Assembly: GCF_021917145.1 (NCBI RefSeq)
Contig: NC_061064.1
Location: 388,785 to 452,784, forward strand
Source: Hypomesus transpacificus
Taxonomy: Eukaryota; Chordata; Actinopteri; Osmeriformes; Osmeridae
Direction: 5' to 3'
DNA: 64,000 nt
Part shown: in pieces, positions 37,101-49,500 of the stretch
Layout: every line of letters starts with the position of its first letter
How positions within the stretch are numbered: position 1 is the stretch's first letter
Program-made: the position numbers and the translations under genes
The notes under the pieces: generated by a model
Told to the model about the DNA's origin: nothing
The model's database searches: none
What the model saw: the letters and a program-made list of their open reading frames with translations, nothing else

Positions 37101-37196
37101 GTCCTTGTGACGGTGTTTTTTGTGTTCCCGATGACGATCTTCTGCATCTTTATCTTTTTCTCGTCCCTTTTCCTTGTGTTTTTTGGAGGACCCCAT
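31195..37196 (-). CDS. SART1: SART1 / tri-snRNP 110K splicing factor (20 exons, 780 aa)
   Basis: This is the U4/U6.U5 tri-snRNP-associated protein 1 (Snu66 family), needed to recruit the tri-snRNP to the pre-spliceosome. Exons in transcript order: 36917-37196, 36651-36705, 36447-36502, 36211-36337, 35921-36023, 35718-35795, 35441-35540, 35217-35359, 34847-35053, 34540-34652, 34250-34383, 33919-34043, 33622-33786, 33058-33168, 32709-32796, 32358-32448, 32078-32213, 31738-31827, 31506-31627, 31195-31213. The N-terminus is a long Lys/Arg/Asp/Glu-alternating region ([27 protein letters not shown]). Conserved blocks follow: [87 protein letters not shown]. Human SART1 has 800 aa and the same exon count. 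Two SINE copies lie antisense in introns 13 and 15. Confidence 0.97.
32590..32694 (+). mobile_element. tRNA-derived SINE (second head type), antisense in SART1 intron 15
   Basis: The head is gggtacacctcagaggtagg with a B box caggttcaaatccc. The tail is ctttagataaaagcgtctt. It ends about 14 bases from the exon 15 donor (exon end 32709). Confidence 0.6.
33325..33392 (-). mobile_element. tRNA-like SINE head fragment
   Basis: The complement reads a tRNA-type head (ggcttagtggtagagcaaat ... gcagaacaagaggccacagg). A similar minus-strand fragment lies at 38155-38212. No tail is obvious. Confidence 0.4.
33424..33600 (+). mobile_element. tRNA-derived SINE (Leu-like), internal deletion, antisense in SART1 intron 13
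   Basis: The sequence gtggatggctgagtggttag, gggagtcgggctattaatca and gttggttcgatgacgttgcg lack the segment between the B box and the body present in the other copies. The body and tail (tgtccttgggcaaggcactt; ggataagagcgtttgctaaa) are intact. The tail ends about 21 bases from the exon 13 donor. Confidence 0.88.
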
Positions 37197-38228
37197 ATTG
37201 ATAACAACGTGAGGTTGAGTGGAAACTAGTGCGTCTTAATAGCTGCACAATTCAATTCAATTGACGGTGAGCTACCTCACTAGCAACAGTTTGCTTTAAC
37301 GGAAACGACGAAGATACGATGATTTGACCTCACCTCAATTGGACTTGAAGCACTTCCTGGGTCAACTGAAACGTCACATTAAAAACGAGGGGTCGCCCAC
37401 GCAGATGTCAAAGCAAAAGATTGGTGTAAGAAGCCAACATTTTACCAATCATGTTTGCCTTATGTCCACATTTTTATGCAAGGGAGTAGACAAGTGAAGA
37501 CAACTGGGCACACGTTGCATCTATTTATTCACCGCTTCTTCTTAACTTTTGTTGTATTAATTTAGGCAACACCAAAAACCAAGTCTAAATATATTTAAAA
37601 TCATTAACAGGTTTCCCTCAAATACACAGGCATAAACAAACGGCATGATAATAAAAAATGTGCGCGAACTAAATATTTAAGTATTGCACCAGCACATCAA
37701 TAAATACCATTTGGTGAATGACAATGTTTTCTGAAGTATCGCTCAAGTATTGATGTATGCGCTGATTAAACAAAATGATTGAGGCATCTACATTAGGCGT
37801 ACTTATAGATTTTAAGATGTTGCAATTCTCATATTGTATAAATGTTTATACATACTTACAGATTCCATAAAAGCAAAAATAAAGACAGGCACAGTTCAAT
37901 CAAACTGATTGAAATGTTATTTAAAAGTTTTTGATATCAGGCCTTTACAGTTTCTGTGTGTTTCCTGTTCACATGCTTTATACATTATGATGTCCAGGTT
38001 TTTTCTCCTTCCTGCCAGAGATGTCTCTGACCATCCTCTACCTGTGTCTCAGTGTAACTGTGCTTTGGTTCCCCTCTCACTGTGTGTCTCAATAATGTAT
38101 TTTATATATAATAATTTACAGCCGCATTTAACCCAAGACGACATACAGAGGGCATTTTGAGCCTGTGACCTCTTGATCTGCAATCAAATACTCTAACCAC
38201 TGGGCTATTCCCATTCCCCTCCCCTTCA
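37197..38228. other. SART1 promoter and B3GNT2-like 3' UTR
   Basis: The SART1 start side (37197-37400) has few repeats. The rest is AT-rich and likely 3' UTR of the minus-strand glycosyltransferase. TTTATT at 37524-37529 is one possible minus-strand polyadenylation signal. Nothing coding is seen. Confidence 0.4.
38155..38212 (-). mobile_element. tRNA-like SINE head fragment downstream of B3GNT2-like
   Basis: The complement reads atagcccagtggttagagta followed by a B-box-like gatcaagaggtcacaggctc. It lies about 15 bases 3' of the glycosyltransferase stop codon and so belongs to its 3' UTR. Confidence 0.4.
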
Positions 38229-39584
38229 TCAACACGGAGAGGGAGGCGTCTGTAGCTTGCTCCACAGTGTAAGCATCTCCTTGGGGCTACGCTTATGAAC
38301 AAGCATCACAGAGCTGTATGCGCAGGGCTTGTCCCTCTCTGATTCAGGGAGGTCAAAGGTCAAAAACCCGGGGTGGTGTCTTGGAGAGAGCCCAAGCCTG
38401 TGGAGGCACATGCCCAGGTACACGTCATCGATGGGGAACATGCGCACCCTCTCGGACACCTGTCTCAGGCTCACGGCGAGGGAACCAGAGTAGACCACGC
38501 CCCCTCCTCCGGCGTAAGGTGGATACGCGCCCTCGTAGAAACTCTCGGGGATGTAGTACTTGGTGTTGGGCGCGCGGTTCGGCATGGCGTTGCTGATGAC
38601 GTCACCGAAGAACAAATCCAACGTCTCGGTTTGGTTTCTACTCGCCTGCGCCGCGTCGTGTTCCTCTCGTTGTTTGTGTAGGTAATCCAGAAGCGCGTTT
38701 GTCCTCACGAAAACATCATCGTCGCCTTTGAATATGAACTGCGCGCCTGGACAGTGATGCTGGAGCCAGTGCCAGAAGAGAAGGTCCTTCAGGGTGAGGT
38801 TGAAGAAGGAATCCCTGAAATCCCACTGCAGGATGTCTCTGTATTGCTGGCTCTCCAGATCCAAGAGGCCTCCGAGGTCCGGATGGGGCCCCGTGGTCGA
38901 GTCCTGCCTCCCCAGGAGGAAGACAGTGCGCACCAGACCTCCCACCCTCCCCTGCTCCCCCTTCACCAGGCCGCTCCGGCCCCACGTCTCCCGGATGGCC
39001 TGCCTGTTCTCAAAGTTACCCACCTGGGACTTGATGGCCATCAGGAGCATGGGGGTCTCCCACTCCCCGCTCTCGTTGCTGGCGCAGACCCCAGGCTGGT
39101 TCCTGAGGAGGGGGTACTCTCTGCAGTGCATGGACAGGACAAAAGCCTTCATCTGCTCCGGGAGGGTGTTGTAGTCGTGGAGATGGGCGCCCCAGCACTG
39201 CTCCGAATCAGAAACGCAGGTGGAGGAGCACTCTCGGCCCTGCCACGGAGCTCCCTCGCTGCCCTGCCTCGCGGAGGAGGAGCTTGCATTGGTCACGTTC
39301 CCCTGTAGAATAGGGTTGTACCGTCTGTCCCAGGTGTGTTGAAAACGGTTCCACAGGGCTGTCTCCTGCAGACGCAGGTTCCAGAAGGGGCCCAGGGGAT
39401 GGGATGCCAAGGCCCCAGAGTTAGCAGAGGCCCCCGGGGCGATGAAGAGTACCGGTACTTGGGGAGGGGAATAGGAGACCGTGATGAATATAGACACCAT
39501 GATGTATATGACAAGATGACCCATCATCACACAGGGCAGGAGGCACAGGCACAGTATCCGTCCATTGCACCTGCATCGCGCCAT
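38229..39584 (-). CDS. Beta-1,3-N-acetylglucosaminyltransferase 2-like (single exon, 451 aa)
   Basis: This is a Golgi type II membrane enzyme of family GT31. Closest in appearance to B3GNT2, it would add beta-1,3-GlcNAc to galactose and extend poly-N-acetyllactosamine. I start at the Met of MARCRCNGRILCLCLLP, which gives a short cytosolic tail and a hydrophobic anchor. The open frame extends 49 codons further, but a pyrimidine tract and AG just upstream suggest this is a 5' UTR intron. GT31 motifs in order: RQAIRETWGRSG, VFLLGRQD, WDFRDSFFNLTLKDLLFW, FKGDDDVFVR (the DxD metal site, about residue 288), LFFGDVISNA, KYYIPESFYEGAYPPYAGGG, MFPIDDVYLGMCL. Human B3GNT2 is 397 aa; the extra length is in the stem. 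The coding region is GC-rich and intronless. Paralogue assignment within the B3GNT group is uncertain. Confidence 0.88.
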   Translation of the reverse strand: MARCRCNGRILCLCLLPCVMMGHLVIYIMVSIFITVSYSPPQVPVLFIAPGASANSGALASHPLGPFWNLRLQETALWNRFQHTWDRRYNPILQGNVTNASSSSARQGSEGAPWQGRECSSTCVSDSEQCWGAHLHDYNTLPEQMKAFVLSMHCREYPLLRNQPGVCASNESGEWETPMLLMAIKSQVGNFENRQAIRETWGRSGLVKGEQGRVGGLVRTVFLLGRQDSTTGPHPDLGGLLDLESQQYRDILQWDFRDSFFNLTLKDLLFWHWLQHHCPGAQFIFKGDDDVFVRTNALLDYLHKQREEHDAAQASRNQTETLDLFFGDVISNAMPNRAPNTKYYIPESFYEGAYPPYAGGGGVVYSGSLAVSLRQVSERVRMFPIDDVYLGMCLHRLGLSPRHHPGFLTFDLPESERDKPCAYSSVMLVHKRSPKEMLTLWSKLQTPPSPC

Positions 39585-42500
39585 TGGCTGCAGCTTAGAA
39601 GATGAGAGATGGGATATAGACAAGAGTTTAGTAAAAGGTAAAAAAAAAAGAAAAGACAAGCAGAAAAAACGGGTTCTGTCATGTGTTCGCCGAACGCTGA
39701 GCTTTTTCAACACGTTTCCTGACGACGACATCGGACCAATACAGGGAGCCTATGCTGTCTTAAGGAGCAACCATCACTGGGGAGTTGGTTTCCTAGGTGA
39801 TGCACCATGGTGGCTTGTTATGTGCCTGGCTAAGGACTGAAGATGCCATACAGCCATAGGTACATCATGTACCCCTAGGCAAAAAACAAGTATGGAAAAA
39901 GTAAAATAGTACACTTGGATCCTAAATACATATTATTATTTTTTTTAGAATGTTTAAAAAAATTAAGCTTTTGCATGGAATTTGCATGGTGTTGCATTAT
40001 ATCTGCCAGCTACTGTGGTTAACATTTCCCTAGAGTTGAGTTGGCATTAGGCTGATGAACAAAGAAGGATTGTGTTGAAACAATAGTTACCATAACATTT
40101 AGATGTTAACATAAAATCATTACCACAATCACTTAGTCTAGCCTTAAGATAAACAACTGCAAATGATAAGCCTTTACCACAGAAAAAGTATAAATAAACA
40201 ACTTACATGTGTGGTAAGCTATCAGACAGGGAAGACGCACTGAGATAGAGAAGACGATTCCAGGATTTAAAAAATAATTCAATACTTTCAGATGTGCTAT
40301 ATCACTTTTCTTCGGCTGTTTGGTTTCTTTGAACGGACTAGGCCTACAGTACAAACCATTTCAACGCTCGGATCTGTGCGTTGTTTGAAAATAACCCACG
40401 GAGAGAAAAAGCATTGTACCCCAGGTACACTCGATCATGCGCTCCCCAGCGAATTCCATACGTAGCCTAAACCATGTCTCCGCATCGTATTGCCTAATGC
40501 GTAAACAAAGTGTGCAAGATATATTGAAATTTTGTTATTTTTATTTGTTTTGTTTGTTTTGCATGAGGTTTAATCACTACTAGCTAAAACCAGCGCAGGT
40601 ATACTCCGCAGGTGCGTATTTGCAAGTCATCTAGGACGTGGGAGACCAACCACACCCGGAAGAAAAATATAGGCTACCGCTTATGCTTTTACATCTCTAA
40701 CTAAAAAAATATTTGTTTTGTTAAGCAAATGATCTATTGAGAACATGGTGGCAGTGTAGGGCTATGTACCCATGTACAGACACCAATACCCATCTCCTCA
40801 CCATAACCCCGAAGAGAACATAGATAATGTCATATGTCAAGTTATGTTTGATTATTGCAAAATTGACCTTGGTTTTACATGACATGGATTGTCATGTCAA
40901 TCTTCATCCCTCCCTCTCTAACACACCTCTCACAAACAACTCCCCTCTCCTCCACACACAAACAATACATTTGTGAACACACACCCTGGGGGGGATCAAT
41001 CACTGGGTTGCTATGGTGCCATAGCAACCCAGTGATTGATCCCCCCCAGGGTGTGTGTTCACACCATCAAGCCTTCCAAACAGGCGCTTATGTAATGCCT
41101 TAACTAGGCAGATCTGGGGTTGGCTGAAAATCTGAACCGTCAATGGCAATCTGACAGTCCCATTGATGGTAATGTAACTGTTCAATAATTTCCAAACCAA
41201 CACTTCTGTTGTGAATGGACTTCAGATGGTGGTTAAAGAGGAGTCTTTGTAATTCACTCCAGCATTAAGTTAGCATTATACTTAGGGGATTATGTTTTCA
41301 TGGATCCCTTAAGAACACTAACATGCAAACACACGCATAGCTTCTGTTTACGCTCTTCAAAATATACACATTTAGTTTAGAGATTGAGGTCTTTGTGGGT
41401 CACATAACCCTGAGAGATAAGTGACGTCTCAACAAATGAAAATAAATTCAGTTTGTTGTAAAAAAAAAAAAGAAGTTTATTCCAATAGCCAGTTCCGGAG
41501 TATTTTCACATTTTATATCTGCATATCTGCTTATGTTCTTCTCCTTGACATACATGGGTAAAACATATTTTTAACATACAATATTGTAATCATGACTATT
41601 AATCAATATTGTTGGTATTCATTACACAGATTATTATTGTTGCTGTAAAGCAATACCACAGTTTATTCAATATAGACAGGTGTTGGACATACTGTAATGG
41701 GGTTTTAAAACGCTCTCAATCATCAAATATCCTTCCCCCCCTCCAACACACGGGACATGATGAGTATGGTGAGAGCCAAGTTGTGTGTTGCTGCACACAG
41801 ATGGGACTGAGATAGAGCAGCACTGTCAGAATGGCAACCAGTTGCTTTGAGGCGTTTTCACCCACATACACATTTAAAGGGGGCAATGTAAAATAGCTCT
41901 TCCACGTGCATGTCCAGTCACCCTGGCGATAACAACCGCTCTGCATCAACGTTTCGTCAGCGCTGTGACAACATAGCAGCATCATAATAGTCACAGTGCA
42001 CCCATTACAAAGAGTCATTGATAAAAGTCATAGGAAGAGACAACTGTACAGGTAGGAGAGATGGGGGGGGGGGGGCATTATGACAATATGAAAATATTAT
42101 ACTTCAGAGAATCTGTGTTTTCAAGAGGATGGAGGCAACAGGGATACAGGAGGGTTGGTCGAAACTGGCCTTTTCACAATTTCTCTCCAGGAAGAAGGTA
42201 TATGGGATAGTGGTACAAGTGAGACTACTAGTGATGGTCATACATGAAGAGTTCTGCTCCTGTAACCCATGAAGGGTGTCCATTTAGTATCATACCAGCA
42301 TTACTGCTATCATCGGACCAACTGTCATCCTCGAATTCAAGATTTGGCACAATAAATAAGACAATAAAAAAACAAGCGGAATCATACAAACATTGATAGG
42401 TGTAAGCTGACACGAATAATCCATTTACAGACTTCAATGTTTAGAACAAGTCATTTATGAAGCGATCATGGGTCGAAATTGTTTCGTTTTATGTGCAAAC

Positions 42501-43113
42501 CACAAACGGAAGAGTTTCTCTCCTTGCAGTTCTTGTTCAAGAGAAGTTCTCGTTCCTTTTTGCTCTATAAGAAATAATCACAATTACATTTTGCTCTTAT
42601 CATGGCTGAAACAGCCAAGATGACTCACACAGGCCTCCTTGTCCGCTTGGATATTCCAATTCTTTCCCCAAAGAGCCGGCTCGCACCATCGGTTTGGGGA
42701 GTGGGTGAACCATGCTACTTTCTCTCTGAGGAGACAACTCGCCAAGGAAGAATTCAGACATTTTTGCATAACTCCAGTGCATCCTTCACAATATTATTAA
42801 TACCAGGCCACATTGCAAAGTGGTGATTCAGCTAAAGATGTGGAGCACATTAGAATGTAAGGATGTAGCATTGGACACCCCCCCTCCCCCCCAGAACAAA
42901 AATAAACCGGAGGTCACAGTGGAGTATAGCCTGACACACTGCACGCCCTCAAGTGAGGTTTGAGTTGGACGACTGAATAATATAGAGCAAAAGAGCGTCA
43001 GATAGTCTTTATAATACCTGGTAGAGATGCTTGGAAGAATAAACCTTAGCAGGACTGATGTGCCATCCACACAAAACCGAGATTTACAGTCAGGAACAAA
43101 TACAGAAGCATGT

Positions 43114-43149
<36 letters not shown>

Positions 43150-46100
43150 GATGGCGTTATAACCATGAACAAACATGAATGTAGAAAAATATAGCCTACG
43201 TCACACAGCTACAAAGTAGGCAGGAAAAATCCCAGCTATCCAATTACAAGTGAACATAAATGGTTGTGTCCTCGGAAGGTGACACAAGCTAAGCCAAAGG
43301 CATTGTTGGTTTGAGATTGAATGCTAGTGGTATTTCATACCAAATGTTTTTATAAATCTGTAAAAGGGTTAAACTGGCAGTTTTAGATCAAAAATATGAT
43401 GAGAAAAATGATGCATTCCTGGCAAAATATTTATGGATCGCTTAGCAAAGGTCACCTTGAGCCCACTGAACAGATGCTGTATGAAAGCCATTATGTCAAG
43501 TAGAAAAGTTCAAGTTTTTTTTGTTTGTTTTGTTTTTGACACGTATTGTTCTAATGTTCTAATTCTTTTTACAGCAGCAACACCCTTTCACAAGTGGCAT
43601 TCTCTCCTCATGCCAAACTCAGAACCCCCACCTTAAATTCAACGCTTTCATCGTAGCATCTATCATCCGAATCTCATTTGTCATGGTCTCATTACTGCAT
43701 CACAGATGACAAGGAAATATGCACACCTCGAGACTGGTCGCCGGCGGAATCTAAACATCAAAGTAGACATAATGATGAAATCTGGATCATGACAACCGGT
43801 ATTGAGCGCAAGGCCATAATACAGTCAATTCCAAGTGATTGAAGGAGGATCAGAGACCAAGGCTTCATCTAAGGGAGGTGGAACTTAAGAGGTGACAGAC
43901 CAACCCAGGTGGAAAAAAGAGAATACTTGAATCTAATTTAAATGTGTTAGATGAGAGCTTCATATGTTATCATTACAGTTATATTTTACTACACAATCCA
44001 AACTGTGCTAAAAATGTAGAGATTTTATATCTTCACATACTTTTTGACAACTTGAATATACAGTATGTGAGTTTACATTTCCTTTGTTAAGTATACTTTA
44101 AGTATTGTATTTTTTCACTTGGAAACCCCAGGACATGTCACATGTGTGATTGGTTTAACCTTGACGACTGAGGGTGAGGACATAACCATATTTGAAGAGG
44201 AGTGGGATTCACAGTGAACGTAGTGATAAAGCTTTGCTTTAGTCTTTCACGTATCCAACCCAAGTCTTTAAAGTAACAATGCATAGTTTAGCAACGGAGG
44301 CCACCGACCATATGGAGGCAAACCAGAGGAAGAGGGAGAAAGGCAGGATATGGAACTAAGAGGCGTGAGAGTGAAGCGAGCGTCGGTTGATGTCTGGGAC
44401 GAGGAATCGGCCAAATCCTGAGCATTCTATACCCGCCTAGCATGAGCTCCATTAACACGGGTGTAGAGCACGTCTACATTTTAACGATTGGCTGTCATGT
44501 AATAATAGAAGGATTTCTAAAACCTCAGAATGACTCGAGATTAGGATGTAAGCTATATATATATATATATAGACTGCAAGATCAAAAGACGAAGCAGAGA
44601 GACAATGCAGGTAAAGACTTGCCTATAATCTGACGGCTGGATAGCCAATTCGTCAAAAGCAATCTGGATTTTGACTTCAAAGTATTTCTTTTGGCAATCC
44701 AAAGATAGCATTGTTGTCACAGCATACATAAGAAGATAAAAACGGAAGTTATATTCGTTGACATGCTCATCGAGACCGAGCTATTCAGAGGACAGTCACT
44801 TAAAAGATTGTCTCTCTGCTGTCTTGTTTATTGAACTGATGTTAGTTACGTTATTCACTTTGAGAACCGTGACTAGGAAATCAGTTTCCTCCTGTCTGTC
44901 CCAGTAATGTACTTCCCAACTCAACACAAAGAAGGCATACATACAAATAAGTTGAAAGCAAGGACATAAACATGAAAAATAAACGGCAGTTGCAAAATAT
45001 ATATAAAAAAAAATACTCTGTACATATATCTCTGAATGAACCCTAGTAAACATTTACAGGAAAAAAGTATTACCCCCAGTAAACATCCAGAAGCAAAAAG
45101 GGGCCTTGAAGAACTGAACTTTGAGCAGGTCTGAGGCTTAAATCACACAGCCAATGTCTGTTAAGCCCTTCCATTCACACAGTGCTGAGTTTGTTCAGGG
45201 TTGACAAGTAAGTCTCTTATTTTTTTATTTTTTTACCACAGGTGTTTGCAGTTCTGGTCTCCTTAGTGTTGTTGTTGTTTTTCTTACCTAACATGTCAAA
45301 TTGGCATGTGAACCCAGCTTTCTCCAGCCTCCACTGTCCACTGCTGCTCTAATGCACATCTCCCAAGAGGTCAGGGTTTGAAATGACTTCTGACTCTTAG
45401 ATGGGCCCCCAAAAACGTCATCATAAAAAGCTAGCTATGGTATGAGAAAAAAAAGCTTTTTAATGTTTTGAAATCTTATGTTTGTATTTTAAACATTTTG
45501 AACTATAATTTAAGATCAGCCTACCTGGTGTTCACTCCTGAATATTTTATCTAGCCCCACTGACGTGTTACAGGTGACAAATGCCGAATTTGTGGGACCC
45601 AAACTCACAACAAAATTATTATGGGGGTCCCTGTAGACTCATGGAGGATTTCAGACACGCCCCCCCCATTTCGAACCCTGCAAGAGGTTATGAAGATTTA
45701 TGAAGTCATGCCTAGTAGAAAATCATAAGAAGCTAAAAGTAAACAACACTGCTTATAAGCAGGTCCATCAAATGACTTGACTGAATATAGTTAACAACGA
45801 TGGCTGAACTCAAAGAGTGTTTTTTTCCACTGTTTCCCAACACCTGTCTCACTTTAACGGAGAAGCAAGTCAGTTAAACAATCAAACTTAACTATACATG
45901 GTCAATAAAGTGCATTGTAATAACCTCTTTGAGGGGAAAAGAGCAACAACATTGTGGACACAGTCGCAGCCTGTAGCTGGATGATCAGCTCACCATGGTA
46001 TCCTGTACTCTGAATCTGCAGGACTTATTGATTTTGTTGTAGGGAGGCTTTGTTTCAGACCTCCAGCCTGAACATTTCACTCAGTAATATGAACCCCTCA

Positions 46101-46586
46101 GTAACAGACGCATGTCCATCAGTGGATGGTAAACAGTGATATCCCAGCGCTGTCGTACGTAAGAAAACTTGGCACGTCATTGCAAATGGTCGTGGATGAG
46201 GATCAGGTTGGCCAGACAGTTTGACGGCCAGTGAAGCTATTGAATTACCACCGGTTTCTAATTCACTACAATAGGAAGATGAGCCATATCAATCAAGGTG
46301 CCTCTCTCACTGTAGCAAACAAGCATGATATTTTCCATCTCCCCCCAAAGCTCTCCTTTCCTGTGTAACATTGCTCTTCTCGGGGTTGTTTAATATTAAC
46401 ATAGCTAAACTCCCTCTTTATAAATTATATAGTTCTGTAACACTTTAGAACATAAACATTGCTGCCTCTATGCTGTCTCTATACCCCTTAACTCCTCAGC
46501 CCCCTGCCCCTCCAGCCCTCCAATCCCCAGTCCTCCAGCCCCCTACCCCCCCCCCCCCCCCCCCGCCTCCCAGCCACCCTGCCTCC
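39585..46586. other. Intergenic, probably including a long 3' UTR of the DUSP10-like gene
   Basis: About 7 kb without any recognisable exon on either strand. It contains the perfect hairpin at 40973, (G)n at 42063-42074, (CA)n at 43119-43144 and (AT)n at 44554-44571. Short open frames here have no family resemblance. A C-run of about 18 lies at 46547-46564, just past the DUSP10-like stop. Confidence 0.45.
40973..41062. repeat. Perfect 44-bp inverted repeat with 2-base loop
   Basis: The left arm 40973-41016 (gtgaacacacaccctggggg ... gttgctatgg) is exactly matched by the complement in the right arm 41019-41062. A two-base loop (tg) separates them, and both arms keep the same 7-base G/C run. 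No mismatch was found. Confidence 0.95.
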
Positions 46587-49500
46587 TCAGACCTGCGTCT
46601 CCAGGCCACTGAGTTTGGGGGTCAGGATGCGGGGAGTCACCCCTGAGTTGAGGTCCCTCTCGAACTCCAGAAGCTGGCCCATGAAGTTGAGGTTGGGGGA
46701 CACCACAAGACGACGGCCGCGCACGTATTTGTAGGCGTCCGTCATGGTCATGAGCGTGTGCTTCATCAGGTAGGCGATGACGATGGTCGCTGAACGGGAC
46801 ACGCCTGCCTGGCAGTGGACCAACACACCACGGCCGCTCTGGTGAGCTTCCTCTGAGGAGGAGAAGGAGAGGAGGAGGAGAGGAAGAGGAGGAGACAAGG
46901 AGGAGAGGAGAAGAGAAGGAGTAGGAGAGGAGGAGAAGAGGAGGACAAGGAGAGGAGGAGAAGAGGGAGAGGAGGAGACAATGAGGAGAGGAGAAGAGAA
47001 GGAGTAGGAGAGGAGGAGAAGAGGAGGACAAGGAGAGGAGGAGAAGAGGGAGAGGAGGAGACAAGGAAGAGAGGAGAAGAGAAGGAGTAGGAGAGGAGGA
47101 GAAGAGGAGGACAAGGAGAGGAGGAGAAGAGGGAGAGGAGGAGACAATGAGGAAGATGGGGAAGTGGCCGTGAGAAGCTCCATAAATCAACAGACATTCA
47201 AAGATGATTTCCAGTCAGGTCTGAGGCTCTCTATTTTCTCGTCCTGTTTTGAAATTTGTCTTTCAGTATTTCTGATTTCAAGGAAAGATAGACTGTTTTG
47301 AGGAAACACAGCAGAGGAAGAACACAAATACATTAAAAACAACAACAAGGAGAAAGGAGAAAGTAGTAAACAAAACACACACACTTACACACAAACGTAC
47401 ACACACCCACAAACACACTCATCTCCCGAACCTAATGTCATTTTCTCACCGATGAACTCGAATACCTCCTCAAAGTACTGCCGCAGGTTCTGCTTGCTGT
47501 TGTCAGTGGCCGGCAGCCGTTTGTACCGCACCAGACCGGAGCCCAGGTGATACAGCGGCAGGTGAGTGGTGACGTTGACCACGTAGCCGATGTTGAAACG
47601 CAGCAGCAGGTCCAGGTCCTCCGCGTCCCTCTCGTTCCCCAGGAACAGGAAGGGCAGGATGGGGCTGATCACGGCGTTCTCCACGTCAGGGGTCATCCCG
47701 CTCTCGTCCGACAGACAGGTGGGCAGGGAGGAGGAAAGAGGCAGGGTCAGGTGCCCTGGAGAGGTGACAGGACAGTGAGACACAGCACAGGATGAGGCTG
47801 ATGGTGTTTAAACCATCACTCGCCCTGATGAGGAAAACTGGCAAACAGAGAGAGGGGTGAAAGGAAATAGAGTACCAGAAAGACATGAGAGAAACCCATG
47901 AGGAAAATGGATAAACCGTACGTATTAATTAGTGAAGATAAGTTTGTTTAATAGGTATTAACTTCATTTTGAGTTGACCCAGCCACTGTTGATGCGTTCC
48001 CCGTCTAATTCTGACAGAAGTAGCAGGGCAATAACAGTCCTCATTCGACCGTACTGGACGTCTTAACAACATCCAGCACTCTCTTAATGCAGAGTTATAT
48101 AACAAAATATAAGAATACATTGTATCTCTGGGGGGGTTTTGTCATTTAAATGGAAAAAGCCTTATCTCTCACTGACAGGACCCAGAGTCGGCGACCCCAT
48201 TTCCAGCAAGTGACATTATTTTAAATAAATAACTTCAAATCTAGTCTTTTATCTGCTTTCTTTGTACCCTGATCACCCTCCCTCTATTTCTCCACTCTCT
48301 CTCTCCGGAGCCTGAGCCATAATTACCAGCCATTATCCCTGAGTTCCTTTTAAATAACGAATGTTGAAATAACATGGAGAGAGACAGGGAGGGGGAGGAA
48401 GGGGATTTAATAGAAAAGTAAAAGAAGACCAGAAAATGAGACAGTAATGAAAAGAAGAACAAAGAGAGGGAAATAGTTTTTCTTCAACACCTGCTGCAGA
48501 AAAACCGCAAATCAGTTTGCCCCTGACAAACCCTCAGCAGAAAAAAGACAAACTCGGTTAGAAAAAAGAACCAAAAACCCAAATTAAAAAACGTCTTACC
48601 TCGACCGTTCTCCTCGTCCTGTTCTCTGTTGAGTGAGTTGAGGACCAGGTGGAGGGACTGGGCAGAGGGAAGAGAGTGCCCCCCCTCCCGGTCTCTCTGC
48701 CTGGGCTTAGGCTTTATGAGGGTCCCAGGGGCGGAAGGTGGGGGAGAGAAGGAAAGGGGAGACTGGGGAGAAGGCGAGCGTGGTGAGGGGGAGCAAGGGT
48801 AGGTCATATCATCATCTTGCCCCATGCCATCCCCCATCCCTGACCCCTCTCCTTTGCTCCAGAGCCTCTTCAGCGAATCCCGGCCTTGATCTCGTCCAGA
48901 CACTGACCCGGACCCGATGAAATCCAGGACGGCCATCTTGCCTTGCTGAAGCCTGCGTCGACCTGCGTGGTCAGTCACCTGCGAGCGCGTAAACTCCAAC
49001 AGGTTCCGACAGTCCAAGATCACGGGACTCGCCCCATTGCTGCTGTTCTGGTTCTGGTGCGTTTTCCCCACGCCGCCTCCCATCCCGGCGTAGACCTGAT
49101 GGTTCTGCTGCGTTTTCGATCGAGTCATCTTCTTCGCCAGCTCCTCGGGCCAGATAGTGCGCACGCTGTAATCGTCGTCGTCCGGTGGGAACGCCGCCCC
49201 CGTCGGATGAGGTCCACCCATCCCTCGTCCCATCCCTGGGGGTTTGCCTCTGCGAGGGTCATAGGTCACGACGATGGGGTCGCTGCTGCAGTAGCTGCAG
49301 GTGGAGCTGCCCGCCTGGCTGGTTTTGGGGTTGCAGCCGGTCACACAGCTCTGCAAGGCTCGGAGAGGGGCGGTGGAGGACAGAGGGGCGCACGGCAGGC
49401 ACCCCCCCACCAGTTTTTTGCGGAAGGCGGCCGGACTTTCGAAGCTCCCGGCCTCACCGGCGCAGGAGGCGCAGCGCAGCGGCCGGAGGAGGCCCGTGCG

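Noticed and set aside
39585-39731. 49-codon N-terminal extension of the B3GNT2-like frame
   Set aside because: It lacks family resemblance and contains a pyrimidine tract with an acceptor just before the Met with a proper membrane anchor. It is more likely 5' UTR intron.
46543-47197. Three overlapping Ser/Pro/Leu-rich open frames on the minus strand
   Set aside because: They run through the pyrimidine repeat upstream of DUSP10-like exon 3. Only the part after the cctcag acceptor (46852 downward) in one frame is coding.
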